From contig CAZYMF010000107.1 in NCBI GenBank assembly GCA_964648215.1, positions 1-16,144 on the forward strand: 16,144 bases of DNA, in the 5' to 3' direction. Under the pieces are notes generated by a model. The model saw only the letters and a list, made by a program, of their open reading frames with translations, had not been told where the DNA came from and did not search any database. Position 1 is the stretch's first letter. Every line of letters starts with the position of its first letter. Positions 6,808-14,012 of this stretch are shown here, in pieces. The stretch comes from CAZYMF01 sp964648215. GTDB taxonomy: Bacteria; Desulfobacterota; Binatia; HRBIN30; JACQVA1. Position numbers and translations under genes: made by a program.

Positions 6808-9504
6808 ATGGCCATCAACTACGAGGTTCCCGAGGACAAGCGCCTGCTGTACTGGCTGGGCGACAAGCTGATCGAGTACCGCCACCCGGTGTCGGTGCTG
6901 GTGGTCCTCATCACCGGCTTGTTCGCCTTCTGGAGCTTCCAGCTCCGCCTGGTCACCAGCTTCAGCGAGCTGCTGCCGCAGAACCACCCGTACATCAAGA
7001 TCCACAACCGTTTCTCGGCGACCTTCGGCGGCGCCAACAACATCATGGTCATGCTCCAGGTGAAGGACGGGACGATCTTCACCGTCGATACGCTGAACAA
7101 GATCTGGAACATGACCGAGGGCATGGACCGCGTCTACGGCGTCAACCACAACCAGATCGACTCGATCGCCCACCGCACCGTGCGCTATCTCAAGGTCGCC
7201 GCCGGCGGCACCATGCGGGCGCAACCGGTCATGCTCGAGCCGGTGAAGACGCCGCAGGAGGCGGCCAACATCCGCCGCATCGTCCACAACGCCGAGAACA
7301 TCTACGGCCTGCTCGTCTCGCTCGACGACAAGGCGGCCCTCATCCGCGCCAACTTCATCGAGGGCCGTCTCGACTACAAGCGCATCTTCAAGGAAGTGGA
7401 CGAGAACGTCGTCGATCCGTACCGCGACGACAACACCCAGATCTTCGTTGCCGGCGAGCCGCGTCTGTACGGCTGGGTCTACCACTACGCCGGCGACGTG
7501 TTCTTCATCCTGGTGATCACCTACTGCATCGAGTGGATCCTGCGCTGGCTCTACTTCCATGACTGGCGCGGCGCGCTGCGACCGACGATCACCGGCGTCA
7601 TCGCCGCCTTCTGGGGCCTCGGCTTCATCTACCTGATCGGCCTGGCGCTCGACCCGCTCATGCTGGTGGTGCCCTTCCTCATCACCGCGCGCGCCGTCAG
7701 TCACGCCATCCAGATGCACGATCGCTACTACGAGGAGTTCGAGCGATCGGGATGGAACAAGCGGCGCGCGATCGTGGCCGCCTTCGCCGAGCTGTTCGTG
7801 CCCACCTTCTCGGGCATCTCCACCGACGCCTTCGGCGTCCTGGTGATCCTGCTGGTGCCGGTCGTCATGCTGCAGAAGCTGGCGATCACGGCGTCGTGGT
7901 GGATCCTGGCGATCACCGTCTCCGAGATGCTGCTGAACCCGATCGTCTACTACTACCTCAAGGCGCCGGAGCCGGAGCTGGTGATGCTGCGCGAGCGCGG
8001 CGGCTTCCGCAAGCTGATCAACCGCTTCACCGCTGCGCTGCTGTCCCCGCGCGGGGTCAAGGTCACCATGATCTCGTGGATCAGCCTGGGCCTGGTGGCG
8101 GCCTACTTCCTGCGCGGCCTGACCATCGGCGACCCGACGTCGGCCTCGCCGCTGCTGTTCGAGGACTCCGCCTACAACGTCGCCCACCGCGAGATCCAGC
8201 AGAAGTTCGGCGGCGTCGAGCCCCTCATCGTCGTCGCCGAGGGCCTCGATCGCGACGCGATGAAGGACCCGCACACGCTGCGCACCATGGAGCGCTTCCA
8301 GCGCCGCCTCGAGCGCGATCCCTCGGTCGGCTACAGCTTCTCGCTGGCCGACATCATCCGCGCCGTCAACATGGTCTTCCACGAGCTCGAGCCGAAGTGG
8401 GGCGTCATCCCCAACAACTGGGTGGACGTCGGCGGCCTGTTCTTCATCTACTTCTCCGGCTCGCCACCCACCGAGACGGCCAAGTACGTCGACCCCAGCT
8501 ACACCAACTCGCACGTGACCTTCTTCTGCAAGGACCACAAGGGCGACAACATCCGGCGCATCATCAAGCGCTGCAAGGACTTCATCATCGGCACCCAGCT
8601 CGAGGACCTCGGCCTCGACCTGACCGAGGAGAACGGCGAGGTCGCCGTCCGTCGCGTGCTCGACCAGCCCACCTGGGAGAAGGCCGGGCCGTCGTGGATC
8701 GTCAGCGAGAAGGGCAAGCCGGGGGAGGGGCCGTTCCGCAGCGGCGACCGCATCGTCAAGATCGGGCGTACCCCGGTCACCGACATGGCCAGCTTCCGCG
8801 CCGCGCTGACCAAGGAGACCTCCACGGCCAGCCTGGTCGACTTCCAGGTGCGCCGCCACGGTCAGGTCGCCACCACCACCGTCGGCGCGCCGTGGAAGGC
8901 GGTGTTCAAGCTGGCCGGCGGCCTGATCGGCGTGCTCGCGGCCGCCAACGAGGAGCTGGTGCGCAACGACATCCTGATGAACGTCCTCGGCTTCTTCACC
9001 ATCTGGGTGATCCTGCTGTTCACCTACCGCTCCTTCGCCTGCGGGCTGTACCTGCTCGGCCCGCTGATCCTTTCCAACATCATGGTCAACGCCTACATGT
9101 CGGTGAACAACATCGGGGTGAACATCCACACCCTGCCGCTGGTCACCGTCGGCGTCGGCTTCGGCATCGACTACGGCTTGTACGTCGTCAGTCGCACGAT
9201 CGAGGAGATCCGGGTGCGCGGCGATCTGGTCGATTCGGTGCGCGAGGCGCTGGTGACCTCGGGCAAGGCGGTCACCTTCACCGCCGTGACCATGATCATC
9301 AGCACCGCGTTCTGGATCTCGTCGAGCATCCGCTTCAACGCCGAGATGGGCCTGCTGCTGGCGATCTGGATGTTCATCAGCTACGTCGGCTCGCAGACGC
9401 TGCTGCCGGTGCTGATCGTCATCTTCAAGCCGCGCTTCATCATCAAGGAGGCCAAGCACGCGCGCGCGCGGGTGGCCATGCACGCGCAGACGGCGCAGGG
9501 GTGA
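6808..9504 (+). CDS. RND-superfamily (MMPL-type) transporter with an inserted PDZ-like domain
   Basis: The 898-residue inner-membrane protein shows RND duplication: TM1 at about residues 28-46, a first large periplasmic loop (about 50-228), TM2-TM6 (about 230-390), TM7 (about 417-437), a second large loop (about 440-720), then TM8-TM12. The motif GVGFGIDYGLYVVSRTIEE (from Gly782) is the characteristic TM10-region motif of MMPL/hopanoid-type exporters. The family uses proton motive force to move lipids or other hydrophobic molecules; the substrate here is unknown. Unusually, the second loop contains a PDZ-like module at about 630-695, with FRSGDRIVKIGRTPVTDMAS and then a strand pattern ending in VRRHGQVATTTV. 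This recalls the carboxylate-loop and core of PDZ domains. GGGGAGAG (6797-6804) precedes the ATG. The next gene begins 3 nt after the stop. Confidence 0.9.
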   Translation: MAINYEVPEDKRLLYWLGDKLIEYRHPVSVLVVLITGLFAFWSFQLRLVTSFSELLPQNHPYIKIHNRFSATFGGANNIMVMLQVKDGTIFTVDTLNKIWNMTEGMDRVYGVNHNQIDSIAHRTVRYLKVAAGGTMRAQPVMLEPVKTPQEAANIRRIVHNAENIYGLLVSLDDKAALIRANFIEGRLDYKRIFKEVDENVVDPYRDDNTQIFVAGEPRLYGWVYHYAGDVFFILVITYCIEWILRWLYFHDWRGALRPTITGVIAAFWGLGFIYLIGLALDPLMLVVPFLITARAVSHAIQMHDRYYEEFERSGWNKRRAIVAAFAELFVPTFSGISTDAFGVLVILLVPVVMLQKLAITASWWILAITVSEMLLNPIVYYYLKAPEPELVMLRERGGFRKLINRFTAALLSPRGVKVTMISWISLGLVAAYFLRGLTIGDPTSASPLLFEDSAYNVAHREIQQKFGGVEPLIVVAEGLDRDAMKDPHTLRTMERFQRRLERDPSVGYSFSLADIIRAVNMVFHELEPKWGVIPNNWVDVGGLFFIYFSGSPPTETAKYVDPSYTNSHVTFFCKDHKGDNIRRIIKRCKDFIIGTQLEDLGLDLTEENGEVAVRRVLDQPTWEKAGPSWIVSEKGKPGEGPFRSGDRIVKIGRTPVTDMASFRAALTKETSTASLVDFQVRRHGQVATTTVGAPWKAVFKLAGGLIGVLAAANEELVRNDILMNVLGFFTIWVILLFTYRSFACGLYLLGPLILSNIMVNAYMSVNNIGVNIHTLPLVTVGVGFGIDYGLYVVSRTIEEIRVRGDLVDSVREALVTSGKAVTFTAVTMIISTAFWISSSIRFNAEMGLLLAIWMFISYVGSQTLLPVLIVIFKPRFIIKEAKHARARVAMHAQTAQG

Positions 9505-9507
9505 GAC

Positions 9508-9705
9508 ATGCTTGAGCATTTCGAACTGGGTCTGTGGAGCTCGATCATCATCATCCTCGGCTTCAGCTTCTTCGTGATCGCGCTCGACGAGTGGGTCATG
9601 AAGGGCTGGCGCCACCGGCGCTGGGAGAGGCGCGCGGCCGCCGGCGACAAGGAAGCGCAGGAGCTGCTGCGCGTCGCCAGGGAAGCCAAGGTGGTGGACG
9701 AGTGA
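9508..9705 (+). CDS. Small single-pass membrane protein downstream of the RND gene
   Basis: The 65-residue product has one hydrophobic segment (about residues 8-26, LGLWSSIIIILGFSFFVIAL). A basic, Trp-rich patch (KGWRHRRWERR) follows, then an amphipathic acidic/basic helix to the end. By the positive-inside rule the C-terminus should be cytoplasmic. It resembles no family I can name. The ATG lies 3 nt after the RND stop and AGGGGTGAG spans that stop, so translation is probably coupled. Size and position suggest an accessory subunit, as small proteins are known to bind RND pumps (for example AcrZ with AcrB); this is inference only. Confidence 0.7.
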   Translation: MLEHFELGLWSSIIIILGFSFFVIALDEWVMKGWRHRRWERRAAAGDKEAQELLRVAREAKVVDE

Positions 9706-9724
9706 GGGCGGGGGTCGGACGGCC

Positions 9725-9982
9725 ATGATCGTGCGCCTGCTGCGCATCACCGGCGTGGGCCTGGGGCTCGCCTTCCTGTTCCACCTCTCGCAGGCGGCCA
9801 TCCTCGCCCGCGGCGAGCAGCCGGTGGCCGGCACGCTGTGGGCCATCGGCGTCGTCTCGCTGCTCTTCCTGGTGCGCGCCATCCTCATGGAGCGCACCCG
9901 CGGGCCGCGCGACAACATGCAGAAGGACCTCCTCTGGGGCCTGGCCGCCGGCGGCGTCCTCACCGTGCTGGCGCGGCTGTGA
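9725..9982 (+). CDS. Small multi-pass membrane protein
   Basis: The 85-residue product is mostly hydrophobic. Segments lie at about residues 8-27 (TGVGLGLAFLFHLSQAAI), 36-54 (VAGTLWAIGVVSLLFLVRAIL) and probably 70-84 (LLWGLAAGGVLTVLARL). A charged linker, MERTRGPRDNMQKD, separates the last two. No family is recognised. It begins 19 nt after the preceding small gene with only a weak G-rich ribosome site (around 9710-9714), and it closes the transporter block before a 217-nt gap. Membership of the RND operon follows from spacing and from the shared membrane theme. Confidence 0.65.
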   Translation: MIVRLLRITGVGLGLAFLFHLSQAAILARGEQPVAGTLWAIGVVSLLFLVRAILMERTRGPRDNMQKDLLWGLAAGGVLTVLARL

Positions 9983-10137
9983 GATGAAGTCGAAAGTCGA
10001 AAGTTGAAAGTCGCAGGCCGGAAGGGGGAGCGGGCCGGGTCGACCGGTTCCCCATTCCCGGTTCCCTGTTTCTCATTCTGTTCTCTCTCCGGTGGCACAG
10101 GCTTCCAGCCCGTGCCCTTTCTTCCGCGCCCGGCGAA
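9983..10137. repeat. Inverted heptad-repeat element (copy D) plus a GGCACAGGCT palindrome
   Basis: The left arm has three tandem 7-mers, GTCGAAA (9989-9995), GTCGAAA (9996-10002) and GTTGAAA (10003-10009). The right arm (about 10044-10090) reads in heptads CCGGTTC, CCCATTC, CCGGTTC, CCTGTTT, CTCATTC. Unlike copy A, the arms here differ in sequence. Directly after it, GGCACAGGCT (10094-10103) pairs with AGCCCGTGCC (10107-10116) over a TCC loop with one mismatch. That hairpin is followed by a short T-rich stretch and could end the upstream transcript. Confidence 0.7.
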
Positions 10138-10166
10138 TTGACCTGCTCTGGTGCTTGGCCTAGCAT
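10138..10166 (+). promoter_or_regulatory. Likely sigma-70 promoter of the lipoprotein-ABC operon
   Basis: TTGACC (10138-10143), a 17-nt spacer and TAGCAT (10161-10166) match the consensus at five of six and four of six positions. Transcription would start near 10173, about 27 nt before the ATG at 10200. It lies just after the repeat cluster that ends the previous block. Confidence 0.6.
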
Positions 10167-10199
10167 CGCCGTCGAATCTTGGGGGTCGGCTCCGATTTC

Positions 10200-10946
10200 A
10201 TGAGAGGGATTGCGCGTTGGCTCGTGGTGGTGGCGCTGACGAGCGGCGGCCTGCTGGCCTGCCAGCGCAGCCGTTCCCCCGAGCCCAGCGTCAGCTTCTT
10301 TCCGCTGCACGCGGAGGACACCTGGGTGTACGAGGTGACGCGGCCGCTGCGCAACAAGCACACGCGGATGACGGTGCGCGCCCGCGGCGACAAGTACGTC
10401 GCGGCGCTCAAGCGCCGCTGCTCCCTGGTCGAGGAGAGCTACGCCGCCGACGAGGACAACGGCGGCCGCCCGGAGATCTACCCGATCGCCTACTATCGCG
10501 AGAACGGTTTCCTCTACCGCGCGCTGTCGCTCGAGTACCGCAACGGCCAGCTGCAGGATATCGGCCTCGGCTCCTCCGAGGAGCGTTTCCTGCCCGATCA
10601 GCTGGCGGCCAACACCAGCTGGGAGAGCGAGACCACCGCCTACAAGCTCGGCGTCGGCGACAGCTACGGCGTCTCCCAGCACCACCGCGTGGTGGTCGAG
10701 CCCGGCGCCGTCACCGTGCCGGCCGGCAGCTTCTCCAACTGCCTGCGGGTGGACACGGTGGCCGTGCACCACACCAAGCGCGAGGGCAAGAAGGGGCACG
10801 AGGAGCCGGTGACGCTGTACTACGCCGACTGGTACGCCCCCAACGTGGGCCTGGTGCGCACGGTGCAGTGGAGCCGCCCCGACGGCGGCCCGCCGCTGTC
10901 GACGATCGAGCTGGTCGCCTACGACGTCGAGGGGGCGCAACGATGA
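10200..10946 (+). CDS. Lipoprotein heading the ABC operon, function unknown
   Basis: The 248-residue product has a lipoprotein signal peptide ending LLAC (Cys21). The mature part is beta-rich: FFPLHAEDTWVYEVTR near the start, VTVPAGSFSNCLRVDTV in the middle and YADWYAPNVGLVRTVQW near the end. This FPL...W.Y, VPAG.F.NC..V and WYAP.VGLV pattern recurs in exported proteins of unknown function in many Gram-negative genomes, some grouped near DUF3108-like folds; I cannot name the family with certainty. The ATG at 10200 is preferred over a TTG at 10179 because the signal peptide then starts correctly; a GGGGGT at 10181-10186 is a distant ribosome site. Its stop overlaps the ATPase start (ATGA, 10943-10946), so it is very probably made with the ABC system, perhaps as a substrate or envelope-side partner. 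Confidence 0.8.
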   Translation: MRGIARWLVVVALTSGGLLACQRSRSPEPSVSFFPLHAEDTWVYEVTRPLRNKHTRMTVRARGDKYVAALKRRCSLVEESYAADEDNGGRPEIYPIAYYRENGFLYRALSLEYRNGQLQDIGLGSSEERFLPDQLAANTSWESETTAYKLGVGDSYGVSQHHRVVVEPGAVTVPAGSFSNCLRVDTVAVHHTKREGKKGHEEPVTLYYADWYAPNVGLVRTVQWSRPDGGPPLSTIELVAYDVEGAQR

Positions 10947-11899
10947 TCCAGGTCGAGCACCTGACCAAGGAGTTCGGCGCCACCCGCGCGGTGGACGACA
11001 TCTCCTTCGACGTCGCCCGCGGCGAGATCATCGGCCTGCTCGGGCCCAACGGCTCGGGCAAGACGACCATCATGCGCATCCTCACCGGCTTCTTTCCCCC
11101 CACCGCCGGGCAGGCGCGGGTGGCGGGGATCGACGTCAGCAAGCAGGGCCTCGAGCTGCGCCAGCAGATCGGTTACCTGCCGGAGAGCACGGCGCTGTAT
11201 CCCGACATGCGGGTCGAGGCGTTCCTGCGCTTCTGCGCCGAGGTGCGCGGGTTGCCGCGGGCGCGCTCGCGCGCCCGGGTGGCGGCGGTGCTGCACGACT
11301 GCGGCCTGGGCGAGGTGCGCGGCCGCCTGATCGGCAAGCTCTCCAAGGGCTACCGCCAGCGCGTCGGCCTGGCCCAGGCGCTGTTGCACGAGCCGGCGGT
11401 GCTCATCCTCGACGAGCCGACGGTGGGGCTCGACCCGCGCCAGATCATCGAGATCCGCTCGCTGATCGCCGGCCTGCGCGGGCGCACCACGGTGCTGCTC
11501 AGCACCCACATCCTGCCCGAGGTGAGCACCACCTGCGATCGCGTCGTCATCATCGACCGCGGCCACATGGTGGCCGAGGACACCGCGGCCGCGCTGTCGC
11601 GCAAGCTCGAGGGCAGCGAGCGCATCCTGGTGACCGTGGAGGGGCCCGCCGCCTCGGTGTGCGCGGCGGTGCGCGCGGTGGCCGGGGTGGAGCGCGTCGA
11701 GCTCAACAACGGGGCCGGAGAGGGGGCGACCAGCCTGGTCGCCTACTCGCGCGTGGCCGATGCCAGCGTGCGGCGCGCCATCGCCGCCGAGGTGGTGGGT
11801 CACGGGTGGGGCCTGATCGAGGTGCGGCCGCTGCCACTGACCCTCGAAGACCTGTTCGTGCGGCTGGTCACCGAGGAAGGAACGCCCGAGACGCCGTGA
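10943..11899 (+). CDS. ABC transporter ATP-binding protein (GldA-like)
   Basis: The 318-residue ATPase powers the membrane complex encoded just downstream. Walker A is GPNGSGKTT (residues 34-42, Lys40), the Q-loop region is QQIGYLPE, the signature is LSKGYRQR (133-140), Walker B is VLILDEP with Asp157 and Glu158, the D-loop is GLDP, and the switch histidine is His189 in STHILPE. All catalytic elements are intact. The LSKGYRQR signature and the ALYPDMRVEAFLRF segment are typical of GldA/CcmA-type ATPases that pair with ABC-2 permeases. About 90 C-terminal residues (after about 225) form an extra domain, as is common in this group. The start overlaps the lipoprotein stop and the end overlaps the permease start (GTGA, 11896-11899). 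In Bacteroidetes GldA serves gliding, but this operon type also occurs in non-gliding bacteria, so gliding should not be assumed. Confidence 0.9.
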   Translation: MIQVEHLTKEFGATRAVDDISFDVARGEIIGLLGPNGSGKTTIMRILTGFFPPTAGQARVAGIDVSKQGLELRQQIGYLPESTALYPDMRVEAFLRFCAEVRGLPRARSRARVAAVLHDCGLGEVRGRLIGKLSKGYRQRVGLAQALLHEPAVLILDEPTVGLDPRQIIEIRSLIAGLRGRTTVLLSTHILPEVSTTCDRVVIIDRGHMVAEDTAAALSRKLEGSERILVTVEGPAASVCAAVRAVAGVERVELNNGAGEGATSLVAYSRVADASVRRAIAAEVVGHGWGLIEVRPLPLTLEDLFVRLVTEEGTPETP

Positions 11900-12651
11900 T
11901 CTTCCTCGCCCTGTTCCGCAAGGAGCTGCGCTCGTACTTCGTCTCGGCCCTGTTCTACGTGGTGGCCGCGGTGTTCTTCTGCCTGTGCGGCTTCTTCTTC
12001 TACACGCGCCTGATCTTCTTCGTCGAGTACGGCTTCGGCCTCAACATCCTCGGCAACTTCTGGCTGGCGTTCCTGGCCGGCGCCCCGTACTCGATCTCGA
12101 TGGTGATGCTGCTGGTGACGCCCCTGCTCACCATGCGCATGTTCTCCGAGGAGAAGAAGCTCGGCACCATCGAGCTGCTGCTCACCTATCCGCTGCGCGA
12201 CCGCACCATCCTCGGCGCCAAGTACGCCGCCTGCGCCGCGATCATGCTGGTGCTGCTCGCCGGCACCCTGTGCTACCCGGCCTACCTCCAGATGCTGCAG
12301 CCGCTGCCGTGGGTGGCGCTGCTCAGCGGCTACCTCGGGCTGCTCTTTCTCGGCCTCAGCTTCATCGCCTGCGGCCTGTTCATCTCCTCGCTGACCGAGA
12401 ACCAGATGGTGGCGGCCATCGGCACCCTCGGCATCCTGCTGCTGTTCTGGGTGATGACGTGGAACGAGGCGGCCACCAGCCCGCAGGCGCTGCGCGTGCT
12501 CGCCCAGCTCTCCATGTTCGACCACTTCGAGAGCTTCGCCCGCGGCCTGATCGAGGCCAAGGACGTCCTCTACTTCGTGTTCTTCATCAGCTTCTTCAAC
12601 TTTCTCACCCTGCGCGTGCTCGAGTCGCGCACCTGGCGGGGGCGGCGATGA
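11896..12651 (+). CDS. ABC-2 type permease (GldF-like)
   Basis: The 251-residue integral membrane protein has about six hydrophobic segments. It starts with the FRKELRSYFVSALFYVV amphipathic entry helix and first membrane helix typical of ABC-2 permeases. The conserved cytoplasmic motif MRMFSEEKKLGTIELLLTYP follows the second helix, and later helices include SGYLGLLFLGLSFIACGLFIS and MVAAIGTLGILLLFWVM. It should form the channel with the ATPase upstream. The GTG at 11896 is chosen because it overlaps the ATPase stop by 4 nt and puts the conserved N-terminus in place; an open frame further upstream lies wholly inside the ATPase gene. The gene ends in an ATGA overlap with the GldG-like gene (12648-12651). 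The exported substrate is unknown. Confidence 0.9.
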   Translation: MIFLALFRKELRSYFVSALFYVVAAVFFCLCGFFFYTRLIFFVEYGFGLNILGNFWLAFLAGAPYSISMVMLLVTPLLTMRMFSEEKKLGTIELLLTYPLRDRTILGAKYAACAAIMLVLLAGTLCYPAYLQMLQPLPWVALLSGYLGLLFLGLSFIACGLFISSLTENQMVAAIGTLGILLLFWVMTWNEAATSPQALRVLAQLSMFDHFESFARGLIEAKDVLYFVFFISFFNFLTLRVLESRTWRGRR

Positions 12652-14012
12652 GGGCCTGGCGGCAGTGGCTGCTGCTGGCCGTGGCCACCGTCGGCCTCGG
12701 CGGCTCGATGGCCATGGCCGAGGCCATCGTCTCGCGCTACCTGCTGCGCCTCGATCTGACGCCGAACAAGGCCTATACCCTGGCCGAGCAGTCGCGCCGG
12801 GTGCTGCAGAACCTGGCGCAGAACGTCAAGGTCATCGCCTTCCTGCGCAGCGACGACGCGCGCAACCCGGTCATCGAGGACCTGCTCTGGCGCGTGCACA
12901 CGGTGTCGAAGAAGGTGCAGTACACGGTGGTCGACATCAACCGCAACCCGTCGGTGGCGCGCGAGTACGGCGTCAACGCCGACGCCGCGCTGGTGGTCGA
13001 GGCCGGCGGCCGGCGCAAGGTGTTCAGCAACCCGAGCGAGCCGTTGCTGATCGGCGCCATCCTGCAGGTCACCCGGCCGCAGCAGAAGAAGGTCTACGTC
13101 CTCACCGGTCACGGCGAGCGCAGCATCACCGACACCGATCGCCACAGCGGCTTCTCCACCGCGCGGCTGGCGCTGACCAACGAGTTCTACGAGGTGGCGC
13201 CGCTCAGCCTGCTCTCCGGCGAGGGCGTGCCGGCGGACGCCAGCGTGGTCATGATTCCCGGGCCGCGCGCCGACCTGCTGCCCACCGAGCTGCTCGCCCT
13301 CGACGCCTACCTCGGGCGCGGCGGCTCGCTGCTGGTCATGCTCGACCCCTTCCAGGCCGCCAGCCTGGTGGCGTTCCTGCGCACCTACCACGTGGCGGTG
13401 GGCGCCGACGTCGTCGTCGACCCGGAGAACCGGCTCTTCGCCGGCGACTTCCTCACCATGGTCATTCCCGGCCTGTCGCCGCGCAACCCGGTCAGCGCCA
13501 GCCTGGCCGCGCCGCCGCTGTTCTCGCGGGCGCGCGCGGTCGACTTCCTCCCCGACTCCACCGGGCGCTTTCTCGGCGAGGACCTGCTGGAGAGCGGCAA
13601 CGCCAGCTGGCGCACCCCCGACCGCAGCGTGCTGCAGATCGCCACCGCCAGCTTCGTGGCCGGCCGCGACACGCGCGGCCCGGTCTCGGTCGGCGTCGCC
13701 GAGTACGCCGGCCGCGCCACCGGCCCGGGCCCGGCGGCCCGCCTGCTGGTGCTCGGGGACTCGGATTTCGCCAACAACTTCTTCATCGAGTACCTCGGCA
13801 ACAAGGACCTGCTGGTGAACTCGGTCAACTGGCTGGCCCACGACGAGCAGCTCGTCGGCGTGCGGCCGCAGCAGCAGCGGCCGGGGGTGAACCAGTTCTT
13901 CGTCAGCGCGCGCCAGGGCAAGGTGGCCTTCTGGCTCGGCACCGTGGTGCAGCCCGCCCTGTTCCTCGCCGTCGGCCTGGTCGTCTTCTTCCGCCGGAGA
14001 TTCACCGGATGA
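12648..14012 (+). CDS. GldG-like ABC-associated protein
   Basis: The 454-residue protein has one N-terminal membrane helix (about 7-27) and one near the C-terminus (about 428-446, VVQPALFLAVGLVVFF) with a large periplasmic part between. The stretch RLDLTPNKAYTLAEQSRRVL directly after the first helix and the VYVLTGHGERS motif are characteristic of the GldG family. Further in, VVMIPGPRADLLPTELLALD and GGSLLVMLDP fit its DUF4350/GATase-like fold, and LVLGDSDFANNFFIEYLGNKD is the typical late motif. Such proteins accompany GldA/GldF-type ABC systems and are thought to be non-transport subunits handling the periplasmic side. Both ends overlap neighbours by 4 nt (12648-12651 and 14009-14012). It looks complete. 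Confidence 0.88.
   Translation: MRAWRQWLLLAVATVGLGGSMAMAEAIVSRYLLRLDLTPNKAYTLAEQSRRVLQNLAQNVKVIAFLRSDDARNPVIEDLLWRVHTVSKKVQYTVVDINRNPSVAREYGVNADAALVVEAGGRRKVFSNPSEPLLIGAILQVTRPQQKKVYVLTGHGERSITDTDRHSGFSTARLALTNEFYEVAPLSLLSGEGVPADASVVMIPGPRADLLPTELLALDAYLGRGGSLLVMLDPFQAASLVAFLRTYHVAVGADVVVDPENRLFAGDFLTMVIPGLSPRNPVSASLAAPPLFSRARAVDFLPDSTGRFLGEDLLESGNASWRTPDRSVLQIATASFVAGRDTRGPVSVGVAEYAGRATGPGPAARLLVLGDSDFANNFFIEYLGNKDLLVNSVNWLAHDEQLVGVRPQQQRPGVNQFFVSARQGKVAFWLGTVVQPALFLAVGLVVFFRRRFTG

Noticed and set aside
7752..9515. A 587-codon plus-strand frame inside the RND gene
   Set aside because: It is an out-of-frame reading rich in Arg, Gly, Pro and His within a gene having clear membrane segments and the MMPL motif in the other frame.
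5728..10098. A 1456-codon open frame on the minus strand
   Set aside because: It runs antisense to the propeller lipoprotein, the RND pump and both small genes. Its translation is rich in Asp, His, Val, Gln and Arg without domains, as expected for the complement of high-GC genes. No ribosome site or family motif was found.
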